Positions 47,031 to 55,993 of a stretch of 64,000 nucleotides of DNA are shown piece by piece. Each line of letters opens with the position of its first letter. Position 1 is the first letter of the stretch. The position numbers were made by a program, and so were the translations under genes. The notes beneath the pieces are model-generated. The model saw only the letters and a list, made by a program, of their open reading frames with translations, did no database searches and had not been told where the DNA came from. Source of the stretch: Pseudolactococcus raffinolactis NBRC 100932 (GTDB taxonomy: Bacteria; Bacillota; Bacilli; Lactobacillales; Streptococcaceae); the NCBI RefSeq assembly GCF_001591765.1, contig NZ_BCVN01000005.1:1-64000 (forward strand). Reading direction: 5' to 3'.

Positions 47031-47602
47031 TTGCCACTCACTTTCATCATAAATTCTTGGCGTAAAAAGGCATCTGTTTTCAGTAGACCTTTATAAAGAC
47101 TAGTTGTCGTATAAGTGCCTGGACGATTAATCCCGCGCATTTCCATACACATATGCCGAGACTGAACGTGAACAGCCACACCTTTAGGATGCACAATGCG
47201 TTGCATCTCTGAGCAAATCAAGGCTGTCAGGTTTTCTTGGACGCTAGGTCTACGCGCTGCCCAATCGACTAAACGCGGAATCTTACTCAAGCCAATAATT
47301 TCGCCATCGGGAACGTACCCAACGGTGACTGTTCCAAAAAACGGTAGCAAATGGTGCTCACACATGGCATAAAAAGGAATATCTGCTACGATGACCATAT
47401 CTGAATCCTGATCTGTCGGAAAGAGTTTATAATTATCAAACTGCGTCTCGCCAGTTGCCGAAAAGATTTCAGCATAGGCCTTAGCCACCCGTTTAGGTGT
47501 TTCGAGCAAGCCATCGCGGTTAGGGTCATCCCCAATCGCTTGTAGCAGATTTTTTGTACCTGTTTCAAGAGTTTCTTGATGTTCCTGAGAAAATTTTTTC
47601 AT
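47027..47602 (-). CDS. folE: GTP cyclohydrolase I
   Basis: 191 residues making dihydroneopterin triphosphate from GTP. Zn-binding Cys/His in YAMCEHHLLPFFG (about 79-86) and Cys in SRHMCMEMRG (about 150), plus VGYVPDGEIIGLSKIPRLV. A single-function protein here, unlike the folKE fusion known from L. lactis. Separate from folK by 33 bases. Confidence 0.96.
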   Translation of the reverse strand: MKKFSQEHQETLETGTKNLLQAIGDDPNRDGLLETPKRVAKAYAEIFSATGETQFDNYKLFPTDQDSDMVIVADIPFYAMCEHHLLPFFGTVTVGYVPDGEIIGLSKIPRLVDWAARRPSVQENLTALICSEMQRIVHPKGVAVHVQSRHMCMEMRGINRPGTYTTTSLYKGLLKTDAFLRQEFMMKVSGK

Positions 47603-47635
47603 GAATTACTTTCTAATCTAAGCCATTGGTTCAGG

Positions 47636-48136
47636 CTAGTAGGTGATGTCATAAGGTGTTGGCTGTACCCAGTTTTGGTCAGCAGTCTTGTCTAGTAATG
47701 CCTGCGTTTGTTTGACCACCGTGACATCTGAAATACGTTCAGCCACTTCAAGCAAAGGTTGCAAGACAAAGCGACGATTGGCCATTTCAGCATGTGGAAT
47801 GGTGAGTTGCTCACTCACCATGCTGAGCTCACCGAAAAGTAAAATATCCAGATCAATCGTCCTTGGTCCCCAGTGAATGGTCTTGACTCTTTTCATCTCT
47901 TTTTCGATTTGCTGGGTCTGTGTTAATAAAGCCTCAGGCTTTAAAGACTCGGGGACATCTAGAGCTAGAGCAATATTATAAAAATCGTCCTGAACCACCT
48001 CACCGACCGGCTGTGTCTCATAAATCTTGGATACACCTAACACAGGATATAGCTCGGTTAATTTATCAACTGCAGTCTGTAAATTAGCGTGTCGATCCCC
48101 AAGATTTGTCCCGATACTCAAATAAACCTTAGGCAT
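47636..48136 (-). CDS. folK: HPPK, pterin pyrophosphokinase
   Basis: 166 residues transferring pyrophosphate from ATP to hydroxymethyl-dihydropterin. MPKVYLSIGTNLGDRHANLQ at the start and HWGPRTIDLDILLFGEL then IPHAEMANRRFVLQPLLE are HPPK signatures. ATG at 48136 with GGAGGG upstream; overlaps the end of folB. Confidence 0.95.
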   Translation of the reverse strand: MPKVYLSIGTNLGDRHANLQTAVDKLTELYPVLGVSKIYETQPVGEVVQDDFYNIALALDVPESLKPEALLTQTQQIEKEMKRVKTIHWGPRTIDLDILLFGELSMVSEQLTIPHAEMANRRFVLQPLLEVAERISDVTVVKQTQALLDKTADQNWVQPTPYDITY

Positions 48137-48491
48137 GGCTGCCCTCCACAGTGATGATAATATCATCAAAGACACCCGCAATCGGAACCGAATATTTTTT
48201 GACTGAGAGTCGAATTTTTTCGGCCATAGGAAAAGCAGTCAGTAATGCTGTTAATGCACCATTGGCCACTGATTCCATGAGGTTAAAATCATGTTGCGTC
48301 ACATAATCTCGGATGACGTCGTAAACGTCCGCATAGGAGATTGTCGTGGTGAGGTCGTCGTCCTTGACCTGATGCTCGATGTCATAATCGACTGCAACAT
48401 CGACTGAAATTTGTTGACCTAACGTCTTTTCTTCTGCAAAAACGCCATTGTGCGTGTAAAAACGCATATTTGTAATTTGTATTTGACCCAC
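48129..48491 (-). CDS. folB: Dihydroneopterin aldolase
   Basis: 120 residues, T-fold enzyme cleaving dihydroneopterin. GQIQITNMRFYTHNGVFAEE at the start (Tyr/Glu of the active site), SYADVYDVIRDYV, LMESVANGALTALL and RLSVKKYSVPIAG. Start is GTG at 48491 with AAAAAGGAG five bases upstream; a longer frame has no ribosome site. First gene of the folate operon. Confidence 0.93.
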   Translation of the reverse strand: MGQIQITNMRFYTHNGVFAEEKTLGQQISVDVAVDYDIEHQVKDDDLTTTISYADVYDVIRDYVTQHDFNLMESVANGALTALLTAFPMAEKIRLSVKKYSVPIAGVFDDIIITVEGSHA

Positions 48492-48608
48492 GACTGCTCC
48501 TTTTTGGGGGTAACTAGTGGTGATGATAGCTATCCCGTTTTTTTGTTTCAACTAGTCCTATTTTATCATATTTTTAGGAGGCTTTCAGCGTCACAATCTT
48601 GTGGTAAC

Positions 48609-48636
48609 AAAAAAATCCCAAGCAAGTTAGGATTTT
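48609..48636 (-). terminator. Terminator of rpsO
   Basis: AATCC/GGATT stem with flanking A/T pairs and loop about 11, then TTTTTTT on the minus strand, just past the stop. Confidence 0.7.
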
Positions 48637-48644
48637 TCTGATGA

Positions 48645-48914
48645 TTAACGACGAAGACCAAGTGATGAGATCAATTCGCGGTAACGTGGAATATCTTTTT
48701 GACGCAAGTACGCCAACAAGTTACGACGGTGACCGATTTTTTTCATCAAACCACGGTAAGTCGCGTGGTCTTTTTTATGGTTTTGGATGTGATCGTTAAG
48801 GTGGTTAATTTCCCAAGTCAAAACAGCGATTTGAACTTCTGGTGAACCAGTGTCGCCTTCAGTACGCGCGTATTGCTTGATGATTTCAGTTTTTTTCTCT
48901 TTTGAGATTGCCAT
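48645..48914 (-). CDS. rpsO: Ribosomal protein uS15
   Basis: 89 residues: [51 protein letters not shown] and [27 protein letters not shown] precedes the ATG. Monocistronic with a consensus promoter and a leader of about 100 nt that can fold (GCTTAGCG/CGTTTAGC), as expected for S15 autoregulation. Confidence 0.98.
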   Translation of the reverse strand: MAISKEKKTEIIKQYARTEGDTGSPEVQIAVLTWEINHLNDHIQNHKKDHATYRGLMKKIGHRRNLLAYLRQKDIPRYRELISSLGLRR

Positions 48915-49020
48915 TGTGTTTCTCCTTTTAGTCTTGAGCTAGTGCTCAATTGATTTTATTGCTGCTTCCGTGCTAAACGTTTGGCGTTCGCTAAGCTCAG
49001 AACCAGTTGGTACTTTATCT

Positions 49021-49048
49021 ATTATACAGCTTTTTTTAGCGCTGTCAA
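49021..49048 (-). promoter_or_regulatory. rpsO promoter
   Basis: Fully consensus TTGACA (49043-49048), 16-nt spacer, TATAAT (49021-49026) on the minus strand. It lies just behind the stkP stop. Confidence 0.85.
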
Positions 49049-49073
49049 CTCACTGAGATATTCCCTAAACCGA

Positions 49074-50990
49074 TTACTGTGATTTAGATTGTGTCGTTGA
49101 ATTGGCAGGTGTCGAGCTTGAAGATTTTGAAGCATTAGCATCCGCTTCACTTTTAGATCTCGAATCTTCGGCTGATTTAGAAGCACTTGCTTCACTTTCT
49201 GACTTAGATTTAGATTCTGACTCAGACGCTTCTTTGCTAGCAGATGCAGAATCAAATTGCAGCACCGTCAAAACAATCTTCGTATCTTTTAACTTGAAAG
49301 ATTCGCCTTGTGCAGGTGTTGACCCAATCACATAACCATCTGAATTTTGGTCTGTTGTTTTCGTGTATTCAACCGTAATATTGGCATCTGGTACACCCAT
49401 ATTCTGCAACTCAGCTTTGACTGCGGCCACTGTCTTAGTGCTTAGACCATTGGTCATATATGTTGGCATCACCGCTTGATTGCCTTCAGAAACTTGGAAG
49501 ACGATGTCGTCTGTGCCATCTAGGTCAAACAAGGCACCTTTTTTAGGCGTTTGCTTGATGATTTTACCAGCATCAATGCTATCTGACTTAACTGATTCTT
49601 TCTTGATTCGACTTTCATCCACATTATGCTTAAGAATCAAATCGTCAATGGCTTTATCAACATCCCAACCGACATAGTTGGTCAACTTGATAACATTGCC
49701 ACCTTTTGATACATAAAGGTTGACACTAGCGCCTTCTTTTTTAACCGTCTTGGCTTCTGGATTCGTCCGTGTCACTTTACCTTCAGGCAAGTCACTGATC
49801 TCTTTGATCTCACGACCAACCTTCAACTTGTTATTTTCAAGAACCGTTTTAGCCTGAGCAACCGTCATATTGGTCACGTCTGGTACTTTTACTTCCTTAG
49901 GTGTCGTCCAGATAAGTGCTGCAACCGCAATTACTAAGATAAGTGCTACCACACCACCAATAATCAAACCTTTAGGGACACGTTTTTTCTTACTCGTGCC
50001 AACAAGTGGCTCAATGCCACCTGCCGCGCCATGAGATGCGGTGTCTTGCGTCACTTTCGTAACCAATTTATCTGTATTGCCATTATCCGGAATCAACATT
50101 TTAGGCAAAATTTTTGTCGCGTCAGCATCTTCGGTAAAGGTCAACTTAGGATCATGCGCATGGTCCAAGCTCAAGGCAAGGTTCAAATCACGACGCATAT
50201 CCGTCACGTTCGCATAACGATCCGACAATTTTTTAGCTGTTGCCTTAATCACAACATTTTCCAAAGCCTGTGGCACATTTTTATTTTGATTAATAATGCT
50301 AGGCAGGTTTTCTTGAAAATGCTTGAGGGCAATGGTAACAGCACTATCGCCATCGAAAGGAATCGCCCCTGTCAACATCTCATAAATGATAATCCCTATC
50401 GCATAGAGATCACTCTGAGGTGTTGCATTACCGCCACGTGCTTGCTCAGGGCTGAGGTAATGGACGGAACCAAACATTGAGTTGGTCTGTGTTAAAGACG
50501 TTTCAGAAAGCGCCTTAGCAATCCCGAAGTCCGTTACTTTAGCCGTACCATCTTTGGTGATCAGAATATTTTGCGGTTTCAAATCACGGTGAATAATTCC
50601 GCTACTATGCGCCAAAGCCATTGCAGCTAAAATTTCATCACCAATCCGAATCGCTTCTTCGTTAGCAAGCGGTGCATGTTCATTGATATATTGTTTTAAG
50701 GTCAAGCCATCAATATATTCCATGACGATGTATTGCTGGTCATCTGCATCACCGACATCAGAGATACCGACGATATTCGGATGATTCAGCTCTGCCATGG
50801 CATAAGCTTCACGCTGAAAACGTGCAATCGCTAGACTATCATTTTCAAAGTTTGACCGTAAGATCTTGATGGCAACCTGACGGTTATCCAAATAAGTATC
50901 TTCTGCCAAATAAACATTAGCCATGCCGCCACGGCCGATTTCTCTGATGACGTGATAACGATCTGCATAGATTTTTCCAATTTGTATCAT
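49074..50990 (-). CDS. stkP: Serine/threonine protein kinase with PASTA domains (StkP/PrkC)
   Basis: 638 residues. Kinase domain: [13 protein letters not shown] (P-loop), VAIKIL (Lys, about 40), [10 protein letters not shown] (catalytic loop), TDFGIA. A juxtamembrane basic stretch and one membrane segment (about 340-362) precede three extracellular PASTA domains (about 370-435, 436-505, 506-580) that sense muropeptides. The Ser/Glu/Lys/Ala tail of about 50 residues ([11 protein letters not shown] type) is low complexity. ATG at 50990 has AAAGGAG. One base behind the phosphatase gene; a likely MacP substrate is encoded at 34.7 kb. Confidence 0.95.
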   Translation of the reverse strand: MIQIGKIYADRYHVIREIGRGGMANVYLAEDTYLDNRQVAIKILRSNFENDSLAIARFQREAYAMAELNHPNIVGISDVGDADDQQYIVMEYIDGLTLKQYINEHAPLANEEAIRIGDEILAAMALAHSSGIIHRDLKPQNILITKDGTAKVTDFGIAKALSETSLTQTNSMFGSVHYLSPEQARGGNATPQSDLYAIGIIIYEMLTGAIPFDGDSAVTIALKHFQENLPSIINQNKNVPQALENVVIKATAKKLSDRYANVTDMRRDLNLALSLDHAHDPKLTFTEDADATKILPKMLIPDNGNTDKLVTKVTQDTASHGAAGGIEPLVGTSKKKRVPKGLIIGGVVALILVIAVAALIWTTPKEVKVPDVTNMTVAQAKTVLENNKLKVGREIKEISDLPEGKVTRTNPEAKTVKKEGASVNLYVSKGGNVIKLTNYVGWDVDKAIDDLILKHNVDESRIKKESVKSDSIDAGKIIKQTPKKGALFDLDGTDDIVFQVSEGNQAVMPTYMTNGLSTKTVAAVKAELQNMGVPDANITVEYTKTTDQNSDGYVIGSTPAQGESFKLKDTKIVLTVLQFDSASASKEASESESKSKSESEASASKSAEDSRSKSEADANASKSSSSTPANSTTQSKSQ

Positions 50991-50991
50991 C

Positions 50992-51738
50992 TTACAGATC
51001 TCCTTTATCAAACTTGACTAAAATCACCGTGATATTATCCAGACCACCATTGGTATTGGCAAGGCTAACTAGGGCTTGCGCTTGACTAGTCACATCTTGA
51101 TCATTGTCTACCGTTTCGATGATTGCCTCAGCTGGCACCATATTCGTTAACCCATCAGAACTCATAATAATGATATCATCAGCGTCAATTTCTAGCGTCA
51201 ACGTATCGACATCAATGTCTGTTGGTTGACCTAAAGAACGCGTGATGATATTTTTATTCGGGTGCTTTTCAGCTTCATCTGCTGTGATTTCACCAGCATC
51301 TACCAGCTCTTGGACGAGTGAATGGTCACGTGTGATTCGGATCAATTCTCCGTTTTTAATCACTTGTGTCCGAGAATCGCCAACATGGGCACTGATGATT
51401 TGATGTTTTTGAACGACGACCGCTTCAAGCGTTGTCCCCATCCCCTTGTAATCATCTAGCTTCCCAAGGTTTGCGATATTTTCGTTTTCAGCGCGAATTT
51501 GAGCTCGAAGCCATGCTTCAATCTCATCAGAATGACTGTCATTTGTAAAATCAGTCGTCGCCCAGGCTTTGCCTAGATCTTCAACTGTCAATTTACTGGC
51601 AACATTACCAGCCTTATGACCACCCATACCATCTGCAAGCAGAAAAATCCGCTCACCCTGTTGATTTTCATAGGTGTCGGCATAATCCTGATTATTCACG
51701 CGTTTTTGCCCAACGTCTGACAAAATACTGTACTTCAT
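50992..51738 (-). CDS. stp: PP2C-type Ser/Thr phosphatase (Stp/PrpC)
   Basis: 248 residues. Metal-binding Asps in [13 protein letters not shown] (about 8-17), LLADGMGGH (about 33-41), SAHVGDSR (about 118), SSDGLTNMV (about 195) and GGLDNITVI (about 230). Counteracts StkP. GAGGA five bases before ATG. The 130 bases between it and rsmB hold no gene; an in-frame readthrough of rsmB would add 19 residues. Confidence 0.95.
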   Translation of the reverse strand: MKYSILSDVGQKRVNNQDYADTYENQQGERIFLLADGMGGHKAGNVASKLTVEDLGKAWATTDFTNDSHSDEIEAWLRAQIRAENENIANLGKLDDYKGMGTTLEAVVVQKHQIISAHVGDSRTQVIKNGELIRITRDHSLVQELVDAGEITADEAEKHPNKNIITRSLGQPTDIDVDTLTLEIDADDIIIMSSDGLTNMVPAEAIIETVDNDQDVTSQAQALVSLANTNGGLDNITVILVKFDKGDL

Positions 51739-51868
51739 CTAAGTCCTCATTCAAGTTATAAATACAACGGCTTCATCTACTATCGTCTTTACACAATTTC
51801 ATTTGAGATTAAGCGCATCTGGACTGACCACATTTTCCCGAAGGATTTTGATCAAAGTCCAAAGCACC

Positions 51869-53182
51869 TTATTTTTTGCACAATTTTGCGATAAAGAAAC
51901 CATCCGTATGATAAGCATCTGGCGTGATCATGAGGCAGCCATTTTTTACAATGTCGGCTTTTTCATGTGTCAGAGGCACTTGCACAAATTCTGGATGTTT
52001 AGCCAAGAATTTTTCAATGACTTGGAAATTTTCTTCGTCGAAAATAGTACATGTACTATACACTATAATACCACTATTTACAAGGGTTTTGCAAGTATTT
52101 TCTAGAATTTCAAGCTGAACTTTCTGCAAGTTTTCAAAATCGGTTGTTTCTTTTCTATATTTAATATCCGGTTTACGACGAATTAGGCCAAGCCCAGAGC
52201 AGGGTGCATCGACTAGAATTTTATCAAAACGGTCTGCTCCGAATGTCTCAAAACTTTGACGCGCATCTAACTTGGTCAAGCTGATTTTTTCTGCTTGGTG
52301 GAGACGTTCAGCATTTTGTTTGATCAAACGCAGCTTATGATCATACAAGTCTAGTGCTTCGATGTGCCCTTGCTCTGACAAGTATTCAGCGATGTGGACG
52401 GTCTTGCCGCCAGGCGCTGCACAGGCATCCAAAATCTTGTCTGTCGGTTGAGCATCTAGTGCCACAGCAACCAATTGACTTGATTCATCTTGAATCGTAA
52501 TCAGCCCATCATTGAAATCAAGTAAGTCAGCAAAATGACCTGACTTAGCGACAATTCCTGTCGGAGATAATTCTGATCTCTCGACATCAAATTCTTGCGA
52601 TAGCTTATTAAATTCTGTCTCAACATCTGTTAACGTCGTATTTACGCGCAGGCTCGCCCGACCCGGTTCTTCCAAACTTTGAAAAATCTTGAGCGTTTTT
52701 CCAAAGCCAAACTGTTTGACAAATTTTTGTGTCAAATCAGCTGGCATTGAATATTGAATTCCTAACTTTTCAGTTGAATCTGAAATTTCGTCGAAAGTGC
52801 GAAGCTCAGCGCGCGTAAAATTGCGGAGCACGCCATTGACAAAACCTGATAAACGTTGATCACCTTGCTTTTTCGCAATCTTAACCGCTTCATCCACCGC
52901 AGCTGATGTCGGAATCCGATCCATATAAATGATCTGATAAACCGTCATGGCTAGCAGGTTTTTGACCCATTTTTTAGCCTTCTTGACATAAGGCTTAGTA
53001 TACCAGTCCAGCGTGATTTTTTTAGAAATCGTGCCGTAAACAAGCTGTGTCACTAGCTTCTTATCCAGCTCGGTCAAATTTTCAGACTTAATTTTTTCAT
53101 TAAGTGCGATATTTGCATAGGCATCGTTGTTTAATACGTCATTGATGACAGAAAGCGCCACTCGGCGCGGATTATTACTCAA
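51869..53182 (-). CDS. rsmB: 16S rRNA m5C967 methyltransferase
   Basis: 437 residues. N-terminal NusB-like RNA-binding domain ([12 protein letters not shown], about 5-130) and a C-terminal SAM domain with [16 protein letters not shown] (about 245), [18 protein letters not shown] (catalytic Cys, about 318) and [11 protein letters not shown] (second Cys). Overlaps fmt by 8 bases; standard fmt-rsmB-stp-stk order. Confidence 0.96.
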   Translation of the reverse strand: MSNNPRRVALSVINDVLNNDAYANIALNEKIKSENLTELDKKLVTQLVYGTISKKITLDWYTKPYVKKAKKWVKNLLAMTVYQIIYMDRIPTSAAVDEAVKIAKKQGDQRLSGFVNGVLRNFTRAELRTFDEISDSTEKLGIQYSMPADLTQKFVKQFGFGKTLKIFQSLEEPGRASLRVNTTLTDVETEFNKLSQEFDVERSELSPTGIVAKSGHFADLLDFNDGLITIQDESSQLVAVALDAQPTDKILDACAAPGGKTVHIAEYLSEQGHIEALDLYDHKLRLIKQNAERLHQAEKISLTKLDARQSFETFGADRFDKILVDAPCSGLGLIRRKPDIKYRKETTDFENLQKVQLEILENTCKTLVNSGIIVYSTCTIFDEENFQVIEKFLAKHPEFVQVPLTHEKADIVKNGCLMITPDAYHTDGFFIAKLCKK

Positions 53183-54104
53183 ATTGATCTCCGATATTGA
53201 TAGTTTTCCCTAAGCCATTTAGAAAATCTTGGATAGGCATTTTTGGCTTACCTGCTGGTTGTACCATAACTAGGCTAATCGCCCCTTCTTTTGTGGCAAT
53301 GACCAGATTTTTTTTCGTCTTCTCGATCACTTGACCTGGGATACCTTCACCCTCAACCAATGCGACCTCGTGAAGCTTAAAGCGCGTCCCTTGCCAAATC
53401 GCATGGGCAACTGGCCATGGAGACATGCCGCGCACTTGATTGAAAATATCGCGCGCAGAAAGCTGCCAATCAATCCGTTCTTCTTCAGGTGTGATGTTAG
53501 GCGAAAAGGTTACTTGCGTTTCGTCCTGTGGCTGCGGCGTGATTTTGCCTGCCAGATAGTCCGGTAAAGTATCCAGTAAAAGCTCTCGTCCAACGAGACT
53601 AAGTTTTTCAAACATAGTCCCAACATTATCAGTATCCGTGATTGGAATGGCACGCTGTGAAATCATATCACCAGCATCCATTTTTTTGACCATTTTCATA
53701 ATCGTCACACCTGCCTCAGCATCCCCGTTGATAATGGCATAATGGACTGGCGCACCACCACGGTATTTCGGCAATAGACTGGCATGAACATTAACCGCAT
53801 GCTTAACTGACTTGAGCAAGCTTTCTGGTAAAAACTGACCAAAGGCTGCAGTCACTATGATGTCTGCTCCCAACGCCATAATCTCTTCCATCTCATCAGA
53901 GCCCGAGATTTTTTCAGGTTGATAAACCGGCAAGTTATGACGTAGTGCCGCTTCCTTGACAGGCGTCATTTTGATTTCTTTTTTTCGGCCCACTGCACGA
54001 TCTGGTTGGGTGACAACGGCCAACACCTCATAGCCTTGCTCAATCAGCCCATCTAAAACCGGCACTGAGAAGTCTGGTGTGCCCATGAAAATTATTTTTG
54101 TCAT
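53175..54104 (-). CDS. fmt: Methionyl-tRNA formyltransferase
   Basis: 309 residues formylating initiator t[20 protein letters not shown] start, catalytic Asn/His/Asp in [20 protein letters not shown] (about 105-125) and [16 protein letters not shown], with the C-terminal tRNA-binding domain from about 205. No deformylase or PriA gene is in the window. Confidence 0.96.
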   Translation of the reverse strand: MTKIIFMGTPDFSVPVLDGLIEQGYEVLAVVTQPDRAVGRKKEIKMTPVKEAALRHNLPVYQPEKISGSDEMEEIMALGADIIVTAAFGQFLPESLLKSVKHAVNVHASLLPKYRGGAPVHYAIINGDAEAGVTIMKMVKKMDAGDMISQRAIPITDTDNVGTMFEKLSLVGRELLLDTLPDYLAGKITPQPQDETQVTFSPNITPEEERIDWQLSARDIFNQVRGMSPWPVAHAIWQGTRFKLHEVALVEGEGIPGQVIEKTKKNLVIATKEGAISLVMVQPAGKPKMPIQDFLNGLGKTINIGDQFE

Positions 54105-54198
54105 TGCTTTTCTGTCTTTCTTTCATTGATTTTAAAAACTGTCTATTTTCATTATATCATGCTTTACTTGAGGAGACTAATCGTGACCTCGTTCATCT

Positions 54199-54228
54199 AA
54201 AAAACCGAAGCAGATAAAACTTCGGTTT
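54199..54228 (-). terminator. Terminator of pflA
   Basis: Perfect AAACCGAAG/CTTCGGTTT stem with a 9-nt loop and T6 on the minus strand. Confidence 0.85.
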
Positions 54229-54245
54229 CAATCATTTTTTGATGT

Positions 54246-55028
54246 TTATTTATTCACACGTTCCAAATATTTTTTATAATCTTCTGTATGCAAGAGTGAA
54301 TTTGCATTTGCAACACGCTCGCTAGTCGGTGGTTTCACACCAGTTAATGGATAATCCCAGCCCAGCTCTCTCCACTTGAATTCTCCCATGGTGTGATATG
54401 GCAAGACTTCAAACTTCTGAACATTTGACAATGTCTTAACATAATCACCTAGTGCCTGTAAGTCTTCATCAAAATCTGTCTCACCCGGTACAAGGACATG
54501 GCGAATCCATACAGGCGTGCCTTTATCTGACAAATACTGTGAAAATGCGATAATATTGTCATTTTGATGACCTGTCAAATCACGATGTCGAATCCCATTG
54601 ATTTCTTTAATATCTAACAAAACCAAATCGGTCACGGCAAGCAGTCGATCGATTTTTTCTAAGGTTTCAGGCTTGGTTGAAAAAGGTTGCCCACACGTAT
54701 CTAGTGTGCAGTGAATGCCAAGAGTTTTGGCCTTCGTAAACAGAGCTGTTACAAATTCCATCTGTAACATAGCTTCACCACCAGAGACTGTAATGCCACC
54801 ACGACTGCCCCAAAATGATTTAAATTTGATAGCTTCTGCAAGGACATCATCAACTGTTCGTTCTTTTGCCTTACCATTAGTCATCGCCCAGGTATCTGGA
54901 TTGTGGCAAAACTTACAACGCATTTTACAACCCTGCATAAAAATGACAAAGCGAACACCAGGTCCATCTACACTTCCAAAACTTTCTGTTGAATGGATCA
55001 ATCCCGTTACGTTTCCTATGTTTTCCAT
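54246..55028 (-). CDS. pflA: Pyruvate formate-lyase activating enzyme
   Basis: 260-residue radical SAM enzyme that generates the glycyl radical of PFL under anoxia. The 4Fe-4S motif CKMRCKFC is about residues 34-41, with DGPGVRFVIFMQG before it and TVSGGEAMLQ (about 85) after. The third of three ATG codons (55028) is best spaced from GGAG; 55034 and 55031 are alternatives. pfl itself is not adjacent, as usual in lactococci and streptococci. A perfect cre at its promoter implies carbon control. Confidence 0.93.
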   Translation of the reverse strand: MENIGNVTGLIHSTESFGSVDGPGVRFVIFMQGCKMRCKFCHNPDTWAMTNGKAKERTVDDVLAEAIKFKSFWGSRGGITVSGGEAMLQMEFVTALFTKAKTLGIHCTLDTCGQPFSTKPETLEKIDRLLAVTDLVLLDIKEINGIRHRDLTGHQNDNIIAFSQYLSDKGTPVWIRHVLVPGETDFDEDLQALGDYVKTLSNVQKFEVLPYHTMGEFKWRELGWDYPLTGVKPPTSERVANANSLLHTEDYKKYLERVNK

Positions 55029-55118
55029 CATCATCTCCACTTTCTTAATCAGATCCCTAAACCAGCATTTGCCCTGATCCACATCAGGTAATACATTTTT
55101 TATAGTTTTCCTATCTCT

Positions 55119-55147
55119 ATTTTACGTTATTTTGTAAGCGTTGACAA
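55119..55147 (-). promoter_or_regulatory. pflA promoter with perfect cre site
   Basis: TTGTCA (55142-55147), 17-nt spacer, TAAAAT (55119-55124) on the minus strand. TTGTCAACGCTTACAA (55132-55147) matches WTGNNANCGNWWNCAW at every position and overlays the -35. Confidence 0.85.
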
Positions 55148-55202
55148 ATACTAGCATTATTTTTTAGAACAGGCCTTGTCAAAACTTTCAAACTAATACA
55201 AA

Positions 55203-55230
55203 ATAAAAACTAGACATCATCGACTAGTTT
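55203..55230 (-). terminator. Terminator of the 55.2-kb gene
   Basis: AAACTAG/CTAGTTT with 10-nt loop, then TTATTTTG on the minus strand. Confidence 0.65.
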
Positions 55231-55242
55231 CACATCTAACTT

Positions 55243-55659
55243 TTACAAACCGTCCAAGAAAGCAGCTACAGCTATGATAAGTAACGGTAAAGCTATGATA
55301 AGGGCAATGACGACATTTCTCTTCCAATGCGTCGCATCTGGTATGACCCTCTGAACATCTTTAAATGACGTCACACTGTTTCGCCATAGCTCTTCTCTTG
55401 TATAGCAATCTTTGTCATTAACCATGAGCGTGCCGTCATCTTGAATGGCAAACTCATTTCCTAAAAAAGTAAGTGTAGGAGGAACAGCAAACTTTCTACG
55501 TGTCCCTTTGGCTACCTTTTCATCTCCGGCCAAGGCATTTTCGTACTGCTGTATAAAATGAGAGGGCAGGTAACGCCGATCGCCATTATCAAAATCAAGC
55601 ATGATAAAATTATTAGGCAACATCTCTGCATTTTTAACTTTAGGAATTACGTCACTCAT
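55243..55659 (-). CDS. Tail-anchored protein of unknown function
   Basis: 138 residues: a soluble beta-rich region (MLDFDNGDRRYLPSHFI, LTFLGNEFAIQDDGTLMVND) that faintly resembles DUF2442-type modules, then a basic stretch HWKRN and one C-terminal membrane segment (about 114-135). Tail-anchored topology with the bulk inside the cell is inferred. GGAGAAATGAAAT precedes the ATG. It may share a transcript with the small Cys-containing ORF upstream. Confidence 0.65.
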   Translation of the reverse strand: MSDVIPKVKNAEMLPNNFIMLDFDNGDRRYLPSHFIQQYENALAGDEKVAKGTRRKFAVPPTLTFLGNEFAIQDDGTLMVNDKDCYTREELWRNSVTSFKDVQRVIPDATHWKRNVVIALIIALPLLIIAVAAFLDGL

Positions 55660-55685
55660 ATTTCATTTCTCCTGAATTGATGGAT

Positions 55686-55799
55686 CTAGAGGGAGTACTT
55701 TTTTCTAGATATTTGCGACTTGCAATGTCCACCACATGGTGGGTTTCCTTCCCCTAAATAGTCATATAATGACAAAATAAAATACAATATAATGACCAT
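55686..55799 (-). CDS. 37-residue hydrophobic peptide with Cys pair, candidate
   Basis: ATG at 55799, TAG at 55686. A hydrophobic N-terminus (MVIILYFILSLYDYL) is followed by GEGNPPCGGHCKS and a basic SRKKYSL end. It lies 35 bases past the +1 of a strong promoter, with a hairpin between. No good Shine-Dalgarno directly precedes the ATG; AGGA is 29 bases up inside the hairpin, so translation is uncertain. Could be a membrane micropeptide, a pheromone-like precursor or chance coding in a leader. I know no family for it. Confidence 0.35.
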   Translation of the reverse strand: MVIILYFILSLYDYLGEGNPPCGGHCKSQISRKKYSL

Positions 55800-55804
55800 T
55801 TCTA

Positions 55805-55830
55805 TATCCGAGAAACCGTTTCCTCAGATA
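55805..55830 (-). other. Leader hairpin
   Basis: TATC.GAG.AAAC paired with GTTT.CTC.GATA on the minus strand, at the very 5' end of the predicted transcript. Could block or protect the following ORF. The centre GAAACGGTTTC is a perfect short palindrome. Confidence 0.5.
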
Positions 55831-55840
55831 TTTCACCTTT

Positions 55841-55869
55841 ATTCTAACACAAATTAATTTTAATGCCAA
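55841..55869 (-). promoter_or_regulatory. Promoter upstream of the Cys peptide and tail-anchored gene
   Basis: TTGGCA (55864-55869), 17-nt spacer, extended -10 TGTTAGAAT (TAGAAT at 55841-55846) on the minus strand; start near 55834. Confidence 0.7.
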
Positions 55870-55942
55870 TATATAACTATTCTAGCTTCGCTTTTTTATA
55901 ACTAGGCCTATCTTTTAATCATTCCATACCATTTTAATATAT

Positions 55943-55973
55943 AAAAAAACACTAGCCACTTTCGTAACTAGCG
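55943..55973 (-). terminator. Terminator of ptsHI
   Basis: A 10-bp stem CGCTAGTTAC/GTGGCTAGTG (wobble pairs) with a GAAA tetraloop, then T7 on the minus strand. Confidence 0.85.
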
Positions 55974-55993
55974 ATTTTCTAATTATTTATTGC

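Noticed and set aside
55660-55834. Known riboswitch in front of the tail-anchored gene
   Set aside because: CCACCATGTGGTGG and TCTAGA stems are present but I cannot match them to purine, preQ1, fluoride or other riboswitch consensus.
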